In this document: positions 17,129 through 25,234 of the stretch, one piece after another
Numbering within the stretch: position 1 is the first letter of the stretch
Layout of the letters: each line of letters begins with the position of its first letter
DNA from: Geodermatophilus pulveris
Lineage (GTDB): Bacteria; Actinomycetota; Actinomycetes; Mycobacteriales; Geodermatophilaceae
Assembly (NCBI RefSeq): GCF_900188375.1
Contig: NZ_FZOO01000010.1
Span: forward strand, 1-64,000
Length of the DNA stretch: 64,000 nt
Direction: 5' to 3'
Position numbers and translations under genes: made by a program
Notes under the pieces: model-generated
Seen by the model: the letters and a program-made list of their open reading frames with translations, nothing else
The model's database searches: none
Told to the model about the DNA's origin: nothing

Positions 17129-18136
17129 TCAGCTCACCGAGTCGAAGTAGGCCTGCGCGCCGGGGCAGGTCTCGATGAAGCCGACCTCGCCGGCGGTGGC
17201 CGGGTCGAGCTCTGCGGCCGCCGGGTGGACGGTGAGCAGCTGCTCCTGGTTCTCGAAGATCGTCCGCGTGATGTCCTCCTGCAGCTGCTCGTCCATGTCG
17301 TTGCGGACGACGAGGATGTTGGGCGAGACGACCTGCGGGGAGGCCTCGGGCTGGCCCTCGTAGGTGTCGGCCGGGATCTCGTCGGCGAAGTAGTAGTCGC
17401 CGTACTGCTCGGCCATCGCGTCGGCGTACTCCCCGGTCGGGATGAGCACCAGGTCGGCGTTGTTGGCCAGCTCCACGATCGCGCCGGTGGGCAGGCCGCC
17501 GGACCAGAAGCCGGCGTCGACGGTGCCGTCCTGGATCGCCGCGACGGTCTCCGCGACCCCGAGCTGGGCGCGCTCGATGTCGGCCTGCGGGTCCAGCCCG
17601 GCCGCCTGCATGATGCGGTCGGCGGTGACCTCCGAGGCCGACCCGACCGCGCCGGGCGACACCCGCCGGCCGCGGAGGTCCTCGATCGTGGTGATGCCGG
17701 TGGCGGCGGTCGTGAAGACGTGGGTGAAGTTGTTGTAGATGTTGCCGAGGGAGCAGACGGGCAGCGGCTCGGTGAAGGTGTTCTCCCCGTTGACCGCGTC
17801 GGCCACGACGTCGCCGAGGGCGAAGGCCATCTGCGCCTGGCCGGAGGCCAGCAGCTGCATGTTGTCCACCGAGGCGTTGGTCTCCTGGACGGTGACCGTC
17901 GTCCCCTCCAGCTCCGAGCTCAGCAGGTTGGCGATGCCGCCGCCGTAGGGGTAGTAGACGCCGCCGGTGCCGCCGGTGGCGAACGTGAGCGGCCCGCCGG
18001 GCGCGGCGGCCTCGCCACCGCCGGCCCCGCCGCCGCCGGAGTCACCCCCGCCGCAGGCGGTGAGCAGGAGGGCTGCGGCCAGGCCGGTGCCGAGCAGGCG
18101 CCGGACCGGGCGGGGGGAGTTCGGGCTGGAGGTCAT
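17129..18136 (-). CDS. TAXI-family TRAP solute-binding lipoprotein
   Basis: A 335-aa periplasmic-type binding protein. A signal peptide ends in the lipobox LLTACGGG (Cys 28), followed by a Gly/Ser linker. TAXI-family motifs: FATGGTGGVYYPYGGGIANLL, TNASVDNMQLLASGQAQMAF, RVSPGAVGSASEVTADRIM. It delivers the substrate to the fused permease. It is the first gene of the minus-strand operon and is divergent from the GntR regulator gene across 178 bases that carry an inverted repeat. Confidence 0.9.
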   Translation of the reverse strand: MTSSPNSPRPVRRLLGTGLAAALLLTACGGGDSGGGGAGGGEAAAPGGPLTFATGGTGGVYYPYGGGIANLLSSELEGTTVTVQETNASVDNMQLLASGQAQMAFALGDVVADAVNGENTFTEPLPVCSLGNIYNNFTHVFTTAATGITTIEDLRGRRVSPGAVGSASEVTADRIMQAAGLDPQADIERAQLGVAETVAAIQDGTVDAGFWSGGLPTGAIVELANNADLVLIPTGEYADAMAEQYGDYYFADEIPADTYEGQPEASPQVVSPNILVVRNDMDEQLQEDITRTIFENQEQLLTVHPAAAELDPATAGEVGFIETCPGAQAYFDSVS

Positions 18137-18233
18137 CGTCGGCCTTCCTGGTGCGTGCGGTCGGGCGCCCCGGGCCGGGGTCCTCCTGGAGGCGCGGGGC
18201 CCGGGACCCGGACGGTCGCCAGCGAGTGAAGCA

Positions 18234-18275
18234 GGTCACAAGATCCCTTGTCTACTGTTTACGATCCGTGTGACC
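18234..18275. promoter_or_regulatory. Inverted repeat, candidate GntR operator/promoter region
   Basis: GGTCACA at 18234-18240 and TGTGACC at 18269-18275 form perfect 7-bp inverted arms. Between them lies AT-richer DNA with TTGTCTACTGTTTAC, similar in style to FCD-type GntR half-sites. The block sits between the divergent TAXI operon and the GntR gene, so it could control both. Assignment is inferred from position and symmetry. Confidence 0.45.
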
Positions 18276-18314
18276 ATTCCGTTGCGCGCCGACCCGGGAG
18301 GTGGAGATCCGAAG

Positions 18315-19061
18315 GTGGCCCGGCCTGAGCACATCACCGCCGTCCCGCTGCGCGAGCACGTCTACGGGCGGCTGCAGGAGCTGTTGATCGCCCGCGCCCT
18401 GGCCCCCGGTGACCACCTCGTCGAGGAGCGGCTGGCCGCCGAGCTGGGGGTCAGCCGCGGCCCCGTGCGCGAGGCGCTGCAGCGGCTGCACCGCGACGGC
18501 TGGATCACGCTGCGGCCGCGCCACGGGGCCTTCGTCAACCAGCCGACCCGCCGCCAGGTCGAGGAGTTCTTCGAGACCCGGGAGCTGGTGGAGCGCTCCG
18601 CGGCGGAGCTGGCCGCGCAGCGGTGCACGCCGGAGGACGCCGCGGCGCTGCTGGCCATCTGCGACGAGGCCGACGCCGACTGGGTGCGCGGCGTGCCCAC
18701 CCAGCAGATGGCCGGGCACACCGCGCGCTTCCACCGCACCGTGCTGCTGTGCGCGCGCAACCACCTGCTGCTGGAGTTCGGCGAGCAGCTCTCCCAGCGC
18801 AGCCGCTGGTTCTTCGCCCCGCTGGTCGGGGCCATCGCCCCGCGGGCGTGGGCCGAGCACCGCGAGGTCGCCGAGCTGATCGCGGCCGGCCGGACCCGGG
18901 AGGCCGCGGAGGCGATGCGCGTGCACGTCGAGGAGTCCCGCGACTCCTACCTGGACACCCAACTGGTCGCCGACACCCCGTCGGAGCCGGTGGCCCTCCG
19001 CCGCACCCGCGCGCCGTCGGGCTCGCGGGCCGCCCCCCTCCCCCGAGCACAGGAGACCTGA
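18315..19061 (+). CDS. GntR-family (FCD) transcriptional regulator
   Basis: A 248-aa regulator. The winged helix-turn-helix covers about residues 8-75 (LVEERLAAELGVSRGPVREALQRL, here in two adjoining parts, then HGAFV), and a helical FCD ligand-binding domain follows. Metal-binding histidines of FCD domains are plausible in TARFHRTVLL and in AEHREV. GTG at 18315 is chosen because GGAGGTGGAG lies just upstream; an earlier in-frame GTG at 18269 lies within the inverted repeat. It probably represses the divergent TRAP operon until an organic acid is bound. Confidence 0.9.
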   Translation: MARPEHITAVPLREHVYGRLQELLIARALAPGDHLVEERLAAELGVSRGPVREALQRLHRDGWITLRPRHGAFVNQPTRRQVEEFFETRELVERSAAELAAQRCTPEDAAALLAICDEADADWVRGVPTQQMAGHTARFHRTVLLCARNHLLLEFGEQLSQRSRWFFAPLVGAIAPRAWAEHREVAELIAAGRTREAAEAMRVHVEESRDSYLDTQLVADTPSEPVALRRTRAPSGSRAAPLPRAQET

Positions 19062-19820
19062 GTGGACGCTGGACGGATCGTGCTGGTGACCGGCGCCTCG
19101 AGCGGCATCGGCCGGGCCTGCGCCGAGGCGTTCCTCGCCGAGGGCGCCCGGGTGGTCGCCGCCGCGCGGCGCACCGAGCGGCTGGCGGACCTGCAGGCCG
19201 CGCACGGGGACGCCGTGCTGCCGCTGACCCTGGACGTCCGGGACCGCGCCCAGGTCACGGCCGCGCTGGGCTCGCTGCCCGCGGAGTGGACGCCCATCGA
19301 CGTGCTGGTCAACAACGCCGGGCTGGCCGCCGGCCGCGGGCCGGTGCACACCGACGACCCCGACGACTGGGACCGGATGCTGGACACCAACGTCCGCGGC
19401 CTGCTCAACGTCTCGTCCTGCGTGCTGCCCGGCATGGTGGAGCGCGGGGCCGGGCACGTGGTCAACATCGGCTCCAACGCCGGCCGCGAGGTCTACCCCG
19501 GCGGCACGGTGTACTGCGCGACCAAGGCCGCCGTCGAGCGGATCACCCGGGGCATGCGGATGGACGTCCTCGGCAGCGGCGTCCGGGTCAGCCAGGTCGA
19601 CCCCGGGATGGTGGAGACCGAGTTCTCCCTCGTCCGCTTCGGCGGCGACGAGGCCCCGGCGAAGGCCGTGTACGAGGGGCTCACGCCCCTGTCGGCGGCG
19701 GACGTCGCCGAGGTGGTCACCTGGATCGCCAACCGCCCGCCGCACGTCGTGATCGCCGACGTCCTGGTGTACCCGCTGGACCAGGCCGGCTCCGGGAAGG
19801 TGGCCCGCCGCGGCTCCTGA
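19062..19820 (+). CDS. SDR oxidoreductase, YdfG-like
   Basis: A 252-aa classical SDR. TGASSGIGRA lies near residues 9-18, NNAG near 84, the catalytic serine in NIGSNAGREV, and YCATK supplies Tyr and Lys. The pattern VYCATKAAVERITRGMRMD and the C-terminus resemble YdfG / serine 3-dehydrogenase proteins, which oxidise 3-hydroxy acids (L-allo-threonine, 3-hydroxypropionate). GTG start abuts the GntR stop (TGA|GTG), so the two are co-transcribed. It likely acts on a pathway intermediate of the TRAP cluster. Confidence 0.85.
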   Translation: MDAGRIVLVTGASSGIGRACAEAFLAEGARVVAAARRTERLADLQAAHGDAVLPLTLDVRDRAQVTAALGSLPAEWTPIDVLVNNAGLAAGRGPVHTDDPDDWDRMLDTNVRGLLNVSSCVLPGMVERGAGHVVNIGSNAGREVYPGGTVYCATKAAVERITRGMRMDVLGSGVRVSQVDPGMVETEFSLVRFGGDEAPAKAVYEGLTPLSAADVAEVVTWIANRPPHVVIADVLVYPLDQAGSGKVARRGS

Positions 19821-19835
19821 GCCGCGCGGGCGCCC

Positions 19836-21023
19836 TCAGCGCGCCGGGCCGTCGCCCCCGTCCAGGCCCAGCCGGCGCAGCGTCTCCGCGGTGTGCTGGC
19901 CCAGCGCCGGTGCGGCCGGCACCCGCGGGGTGCCGCTGCGGCTGAACGTCCAGGGCAGGCGGGCGTGCACCAGCGGGCCCTCCGTCGGGTGCTCGACGGC
20001 CTCGAAGAACCCGACCGCGGCCAGGTGCTCGTCGGCGAAGAGGTCCTCGACGGTGTTCACCGGCATGGCCGGGACGTGCCGGGCGCGCAGCTCGGCCAGC
20101 CAGTACGCGGTGGGCCGGCGGGCCAGCTCGTCGTCGACCAGCCGGTAGAGCTCGTCGATCCGGCGGGTGCGCCCGCCGATGGAGGCCAGCTCCGGGTCCG
20201 CGGCGAGGTCGTCGCGGCCCACCAGCGCGAAGAACTCCCGCCAGTGCGCGTCGGTGTAGAGCAGCACCGCGACCACGCCGTCGGCGGTGCGGTGCGGGCG
20301 GCGGTAGGGCGACGCCGTCCGGGCGTACCCGGTGCCGCCCGTGCGCCCGGCGTACACCCGGCCGCCCTGCTGCTCCATGAGCAGGAAGCCGGCCATCGAC
20401 TCGAACATCGGCACCTCGACGGCCTGCCCGCGGCCGGACACCGACCGCTCGTGCAGGGCGGCGAGGACGGCGGCCAGCGCCATGACGCCGACGGTCTTGT
20501 CCACCACCTGGGTGCGCACGTACTGCGGCTCGCCGCTGCCGCCCTGCACCGCGGCCAGCCCGGACACGCCCTGGACCACGTCGTCGTAGGCCGGCTCGTC
20601 GCGGTAGGGGCCGGCCGAGCCGTAGCCGACGGCGGCACAGTGCACGATCCGCGGGTTGCGGGCCAGCACGGTGTCCGCGTCCACGCCGAGGCGGGCGGCC
20701 GCCCGCGGGCGCATGTTGTGCAACAGCACGTCGGCCTCGTCGACCAGCAGGTCCAGCGCCGCCCGCCCGGCCGGGGTGGTCAGGTCGAGGACGACGGACT
20801 CCTTGCCCCGGTTGAAGGTGAGGAACGCCGGGCCCAGGCCGGAGCCGCGCTCGTCACCGACGCCGCGGATGATGTCGCCCGCGGGCGGCTCGACCTTGAC
20901 CACCCGCGCGCCCATCTGGGCCATCAGCACCGCGCAGTACGGGCCGAGGAACGTCGAGGTGAGCTCGACGACGGTCAGCCCGGCGAGCGGTCCGGGCAAC
21001 GGCGGCGCGGGCTCTGCCGTCAT
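19836..21023 (-). CDS. CaiB/BaiF-family CoA transferase
   Basis: A 395-aa class III CoA transferase. Family landmarks: LTVVELTSTFLGPYCAVLMAQ at the N-terminus, ARVVKVEPPAGD, NRGKESVVLDL, and YDDVVQGVSGLAAVQGG holding the catalytic aspartate. Such enzymes move CoA between acyl-CoA and a free carboxylate without acid release. It converges with the SDR gene across 15 bases. It could activate a dicarboxylate imported by the TRAP system, but the family is too broad to name donors and acceptors. Confidence 0.9.
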   Translation of the reverse strand: MTAEPAPPLPGPLAGLTVVELTSTFLGPYCAVLMAQMGARVVKVEPPAGDIIRGVGDERGSGLGPAFLTFNRGKESVVLDLTTPAGRAALDLLVDEADVLLHNMRPRAAARLGVDADTVLARNPRIVHCAAVGYGSAGPYRDEPAYDDVVQGVSGLAAVQGGSGEPQYVRTQVVDKTVGVMALAAVLAALHERSVSGRGQAVEVPMFESMAGFLLMEQQGGRVYAGRTGGTGYARTASPYRRPHRTADGVVAVLLYTDAHWREFFALVGRDDLAADPELASIGGRTRRIDELYRLVDDELARRPTAYWLAELRARHVPAMPVNTVEDLFADEHLAAVGFFEAVEHPTEGPLVHARLPWTFSRSGTPRVPAAPALGQHTAETLRRLGLDGGDGPAR

Positions 21024-21693
21024 GGTTCGCGGCCCTCCAGGGTCGGCGGCGGTGCGGGCAGCGTGCCAGAGCCGGTTGCGGGCGCCGCCCGGCGGCTCAC
21101 CGCCGGCCGACGTCGGCGAGCGTGTGCGGGGGCGGGCCGGTGTCGGCGAGGCCCTGGGCGACGGTGCCGACCGGCCCGGGGTCGCCGAGCCGGCGGACCG
21201 ACGGGTCGACCGAGACGGTCGGCGGCCGCTCGTCCGGGGCGGCCAGCGGGATGCGCGGCTCCTCCCCCGCCTGGGCGCGGGCGTGCAGCGCAGCGCCGGC
21301 CCTCCCCCGGCGGCAGCCCGAACAGCAGCTCGGCGGCGCGGTCCCAGGTGACCAGCCGGTCGTCGGGGTCGGTGCCGCGGACCCCGCACCGGAGGGGCGG
21401 CCGGTCGGCGTGCAGGTCGTCCGGCGCCACGCGGCCGAGGAGACCCTGCTCGGTGCCGCCGCGCTGCTGGAGGAGGCGTCGCCGTGGGCGGACCGCCGCC
21501 CGGCCGTGCTGGCCCGCTGACCCGGCGGACCCGCCGGGGCGCCGGTCCCCGGTGCCGGCGATCGGGCGGCGGGACGGGCCGTACGGTGACCGGGTACGGC
21601 GACGAGCGGACCGGCGGCCGGCGGGCACGGTCCGCTCGGGCCCGGACCGGCGCCGCCGGTGAGGCGGCAGGAGAAGGTGGAGGACGCGGCACG
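21024..21693. other. 670-base region of gene remnants
   Basis: No intact gene fits here. The minus strand shows protein-like text in two frames that do not join: RLVTWDRAAELLFGLPPGEG (PAS-like) and, after a +1 shift, PSVRRLGDPGPVGTVAQGLA, ending at a stop near 21097. The plus strand shows an amidase-like C-terminus (listed separately). With this GC content antisense frames can mimic proteins, so at most one of these is real. GAAGGTGGAGG near 21673 serves the next gene. Confidence 0.4.
21385..21520 (+). pseudogene. Amidase C-terminal fragment
   Basis: About 45 codons ending at TGA 21518-21520 read EGRPVGVQVVRRHAAEETLL followed by GAAALLEEASPWADRRP. This is the standard end of amidase-signature enzymes (L-P-x-G-V-Q-V-V, then the ATLL helix and PWADRRP). 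No amidase catalytic Ser-Ser-Lys region or start codon is found upstream in any frame, so this is a fragment left by deletion rather than a gene. Confidence 0.4.
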
Positions 21694-23574
21694 GTGACCA
21701 CCCACGCGCCCGCGGCCCCGGCACAGGTCGACGCGGCGGCCGCGCTGGCCGACGCGCTCGTCGACGCCTGGGGCAGCTGGGGCCCCAACATGACCCCCGA
21801 CGCCCGGCAGGTCGCCTTCGTCAGCGACCGCTCCGGCGTCCCGCAGGTGTACATCCAGGAGGTCGTGCTCGACGGGGCCCAGCCCGAGGCGCGGCCCCTG
21901 CGGCTGTCCGACGACCCGGTCACGGCGGTGCGGTGGGCCGCGGACAGCGGCTGGCTGACCGTCGAGGTGGCCACCGGCGGCGGCGTCCGGACGGCGGTGT
22001 GGGTGGTGCGCCCGGACGGCTCCGGCGCGCGCCGGGTGGCCGGGGACGCCGAGACCCACGCGGAGCTGGGGCCCTGGACCCGCAGCGGGCACCGCTTCGT
22101 GGTCACCTTCCCCGGCGCCGCCGAGGGCGGACCGACCCGCTGCTACCTGGCCGACCCGGCCACCGGCCGGCTGGACCCGCTGGCCGAGGGCGAGCTCATC
22201 CACGTGCTGGACGTGTCGCTGGAGGAGCGCTTCATCGTCGTGCGCGACGGCGGCCGCGGGCAGCAGTTCGTCGTCGTGGTAGACCGGCTCACCGACGAGG
22301 CGCTCAGCGTGCTGCCGCCCGGGGCGACCGGCTCGACCGACGTCGCGCTGATCCGCCCGGCGCCGGAGGACCACTCCGGCCCGGTGTACGTCTACCTCGC
22401 CTCCGACGTGGGGCTGCCCCGCCGGCAGCTCATCGGCGTCCCGTTCGGGCCCAACGGCTGGCGCGGCGAGCCGCGGACGCTGGCCGCCCGCGACGACGCC
22501 GAGCTGGAGTTCGTCGACGCCGACGACGCCGGCCGGCTGCTGCTGCTGGTGTGGAACGTGGCCGGCCGCAGCGAGCTGGAGCTGATGGACACCGCCACCG
22601 GCGGGCGCACCCCCATCACCGGGCTGCCCGGCCTGGTCGCCGCCGACCCGGTGCTCAGCCGCGACGGCTCCAGCGTGGTGCTCGGCGTCCAGGGCCCCAC
22701 CCGCCCGCGCGAGCTGTGGCAGGTGGACACCACCACGCACGCCTGGACCCGGGTCACGCACTCGCCGCCGCTGCCGCGGCAGCGCCTCGTCGTCCCGCGG
22801 CTGGAGACCTTCCCCGCCCGGGACGGCCTGGCGCTGACCGGCTGGCTGTACCGGGCGCCGGGACACCTCAAGGAGCCCGGGCCGGTGGCGCTGTACCTGC
22901 ACGGGGGCCCCGAGGCGCAGGAGCGGCCGGCGTTCTCCCCGCAGCACCAGGCCCTGGCCGCGGCCGGCATCACGGTGTTCGCGCCCAACATCCGCGGCTC
23001 CTCGGGCTTCGGCCGGGAGTTCGTGCACGCCGACGACCTCACCGGGCGGTACGCCGCGTTCGCCGACGTGCTCGCCGCCGCCGACCACCTGGTCGCCACC
23101 GGGGTCGCCGACCCCGCGCGGATCGCGGTGACCGGCCGCTCCTACGGCGGGTACCTGACCCTGGCCTCGCTGGCGTTCTCGCCAGGGGTGTTCGCGGCCG
23201 GCGTCGACGTGTGCGGCATGTCGGACCTGGTGACCTTCTACCGGGACAGCGAGCCGTGGATCGCCGCGGCGGCGGTGACCAAGTACGGCCACCCGGAGCG
23301 GGACCGGGCGCTGCTGGAGGACATCTCCCCGCTGGCCTCGGCCAACCTCATCGACGTCCCGCTGCTCGTGGTGCACGGCGAGCACGACACCAACGTGCCG
23401 ATCGGCGAGGCGCGCCAGGTCGTGGCCGCGCTGCGGGCGCTGGACCGGCCGGTGGAGTACCTGGAGCTGCCCGGCGAGGGCCACGACTACCGCCGGGCGG
23501 ACACCCGCAAGCTGCTCACCCGCACGATGCTGCAGTTCCTCTGCGCCACGCTGAGCGGCTCCCGGACGCCGTAG
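21694..23574 (+). CDS. S9-family prolyl oligopeptidase-like peptidase
   Basis: A 626-aa serine peptidase. The first ~370 residues form a beta-propeller (repeated WD/TolB-like units such as PDARQVAFVSDRSGVPQVYI). The C-terminal alpha/beta hydrolase carries GRSYGGYL with Ser 483, Asp in VHGEHDTNVP and His in GEGHDYRR. No signal peptide, so likely cytoplasmic, cleaving short peptides or acyl-peptides. GTG at 21694 is preceded by GGAGGACGCGG. The neighbouring DUF3048 gene converges with a 3-base gap. Confidence 0.9.
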   Translation: MTTHAPAAPAQVDAAAALADALVDAWGSWGPNMTPDARQVAFVSDRSGVPQVYIQEVVLDGAQPEARPLRLSDDPVTAVRWAADSGWLTVEVATGGGVRTAVWVVRPDGSGARRVAGDAETHAELGPWTRSGHRFVVTFPGAAEGGPTRCYLADPATGRLDPLAEGELIHVLDVSLEERFIVVRDGGRGQQFVVVVDRLTDEALSVLPPGATGSTDVALIRPAPEDHSGPVYVYLASDVGLPRRQLIGVPFGPNGWRGEPRTLAARDDAELEFVDADDAGRLLLLVWNVAGRSELELMDTATGGRTPITGLPGLVAADPVLSRDGSSVVLGVQGPTRPRELWQVDTTTHAWTRVTHSPPLPRQRLVVPRLETFPARDGLALTGWLYRAPGHLKEPGPVALYLHGGPEAQERPAFSPQHQALAAAGITVFAPNIRGSSGFGREFVHADDLTGRYAAFADVLAAADHLVATGVADPARIAVTGRSYGGYLTLASLAFSPGVFAAGVDVCGMSDLVTFYRDSEPWIAAAAVTKYGHPERDRALLEDISPLASANLIDVPLLVVHGEHDTNVPIGEARQVVAALRALDRPVEYLELPGEGHDYRRADTRKLLTRTMLQFLCATLSGSRTP

Positions 23575-23577
23575 CCC

Positions 23578-24621
23578 TCAGCCGGTGGTCACGGCGCCGG
23601 TGCCGTTGGGCACCAGCTCGACCCAGGTGCTGCCCTCCGCCAGGCGGACCGGCTGCCCGTCGGCGCCGGTGAGCACCACCGGCTCGCCGACGGACGCCTT
23701 GCGCCAGGTCGCGGGGACCGCCTTGCCGCCGGTGGCCACCAGGGCCTCTCCCCCGCCGACCATCACCGTCTCCGGGACGGGGTTGCCGGCGCTGTCGACG
23801 AAGCGGGTGTCCACGACGTCCACCCGCAGGACGACGACGTTGGCGGCGCGCAGCACGGCGCCGTCGGCCCCGACCGCGGGCGTGCTGCCCTCGGCGCGCA
23901 GCCAGGCGCCGTCCGGCGCGCTCCACGTCCAGCGGGGCGTGGCGACCCGGGACAGCCGCAGGTCCAGCAGCCCGGCCGGCGTGCCGGCGGCGACGGCGGT
24001 GGGCTGCTCCCCGGGGGCGGCCACGGCGAACTGCGCGGGCGGCGCCGCGGCGTGGGCGGGGTCGGCCTGGGCGACGAGGGCGGCGGGGTCGACGTAGGTG
24101 TTGTGCGGGGCGACCCGCTCGGGGATCCGGTAGAAGCCGTCGATGCCGGGCTTGAGCACCTGCAGGCCGGCGGCGCCGGTGGCCTCGACGAAGGGCTTCT
24201 GCCCGCCGGAGAAGGCGAACAGGCCGCGCAGCGGCCCGGCGATCGCCGGGTCCATCGGGCGGACCGAGCGCACCGGCCCGACGGCGGGCGGCAGCGTGGA
24301 GTGGTAGACGGCGACGTAGCGGCTGATGCCGCCCTCGACGACCTCCTCCCACACCACGTCGGCGGCGCCCAGGCCGGTCTGCGGCCGGGCGGCGGCGGAG
24401 TTCTCGACCTTCACCGCGAGCGCCGGCCGGGCGACGTCCGCACCGGCGCTGTCCACGCCGGTCAGCGGCCAGCGGACCGGCGGGGGCGGCGGGGGGCTCG
24501 CCGGGGCGGCCTCGGCGGCCGACGCGGGCTCCGGCGCGGCGGGCGACCCGCAGGCCGTCGTGACGCTCAGGGCCAGGCCGGCGAGCAGGGCGGCGGCGAG
24601 GCACCGGCGGACGGTCGTCAT
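23578..24621 (-). CDS. DUF3048 lipoprotein (YerB-like)
   Basis: A 347-aa secreted lipoprotein: signal peptide, lipobox TTACGS with Cys 24, a Pro-rich linker (residues 38-50), then the DUF3048 domain with RPALAVKVENSAAARPQTGL, ADVVWEEVVEGGISRYVAVY and GPVRSVRPMD, and a second C-terminal domain (WRKASVGEPVVLTGADGQPV). Relatives include YerB of Bacillus; biochemical role unknown, presumably envelope-associated. ATG at 24621 is the start that gives a complete signal peptide. Confidence 0.9.
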   Translation of the reverse strand: MTTVRRCLAAALLAGLALSVTTACGSPAAPEPASAAEAAPASPPPPPPVRWPLTGVDSAGADVARPALAVKVENSAAARPQTGLGAADVVWEEVVEGGISRYVAVYHSTLPPAVGPVRSVRPMDPAIAGPLRGLFAFSGGQKPFVEATGAAGLQVLKPGIDGFYRIPERVAPHNTYVDPAALVAQADPAHAAAPPAQFAVAAPGEQPTAVAAGTPAGLLDLRLSRVATPRWTWSAPDGAWLRAEGSTPAVGADGAVLRAANVVVLRVDVVDTRFVDSAGNPVPETVMVGGGEALVATGGKAVPATWRKASVGEPVVLTGADGQPVRLAEGSTWVELVPNGTGAVTTG

Positions 24622-24697
24622 GGGGTGCTCATCGGCAGCCCGGGGCCCCCGAGGGACCGCGCGGTTCGCCGCGGCCCGGCCGGGACATGCAGGGGTC

Positions 24698-24774
24698 GTG
24701 AGCGAGCTCGCGAGCTCACGCACGGGTGGAGCAGCGCCGCGAACGCGGCCGACGAGCGCCAGCGAGGAGGACTC
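24698..24774 (+). repeat. Upstream dispersed-repeat-like element with embedded ribosome site
   Basis: The stretch contains the perfect 14-bp palindrome GAGCTCGCGAGCTC (24704-24717) and, further on, CGACGAGCGCCAGCGAGGAGG, whose last bases form the ribosome site of the next gene. I recall closely similar text ahead of many genes in high-GC actinobacteria, where it is often mistranslated as a false N-terminus; that recollection cannot be checked here. Confidence 0.4.
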
Positions 24775-25197
24775 GTGAGCGACCCCTTCGACCTCGAGCG
24801 GTTCGTCCGGGCCCAGGACGGCGGCACCTACGACGCGGCGCTGCGCGAACTGCGGGACGGCGCCAAGCGCGGGCACTGGATGTGGTTCGTGTTCCCGCAG
24901 GTCGCCGGGCTCGGCCGCAGCCCGACCGCGCAGCGGTACGCGGTCTCCGGGCTGGAGGAGGCGCACACCTACCTGGCGCACCCGGTGCTCGGGGCCCGGC
25001 TGCTGGAGTGCGCGCAGGCGCTGCTGACCCTGCCCGGCCGCGACCCGGTGGCGGTGCTCGGCCCGGTCGACGCGGTGAAGCTGCGCTCGTCGATGACGCT
25101 GTTCGAGGCGGCGGCGCCGGACGAGCGGGTGTTCGGCGAGGTGCTGGAGCGGTACTTCGACGGGGAACGGGACGAGGCGACCACCACGCGGCTCTGA
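24775..25197 (+). CDS. DUF1810 family protein
   Basis: A 140-aa soluble protein. It opens DPFDLERFVRAQDGGTYDAA, followed by the DUF1810 signature GHWMWFVFPQVAGLGRS and by RYAVSGLEEAHTYLAHPVLG. These proteins have a calpastatin-like annotation in some databases but no proven function; the fold is small and all-helical. GTG at 24775 follows GCGAGGAGGACTC, which fixes the start and excludes the longer frame. It stands alone between the DUF3048 gene and the glutathione-transferase-like gene. Confidence 0.9.
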   Translation: MSDPFDLERFVRAQDGGTYDAALRELRDGAKRGHWMWFVFPQVAGLGRSPTAQRYAVSGLEEAHTYLAHPVLGARLLECAQALLTLPGRDPVAVLGPVDAVKLRSSMTLFEAAAPDERVFGEVLERYFDGERDEATTTRL

Positions 25198-25234
25198 CGA
25201 GCGGTCCGGCGCCCGGTCGACCACGCTGGGGCCC

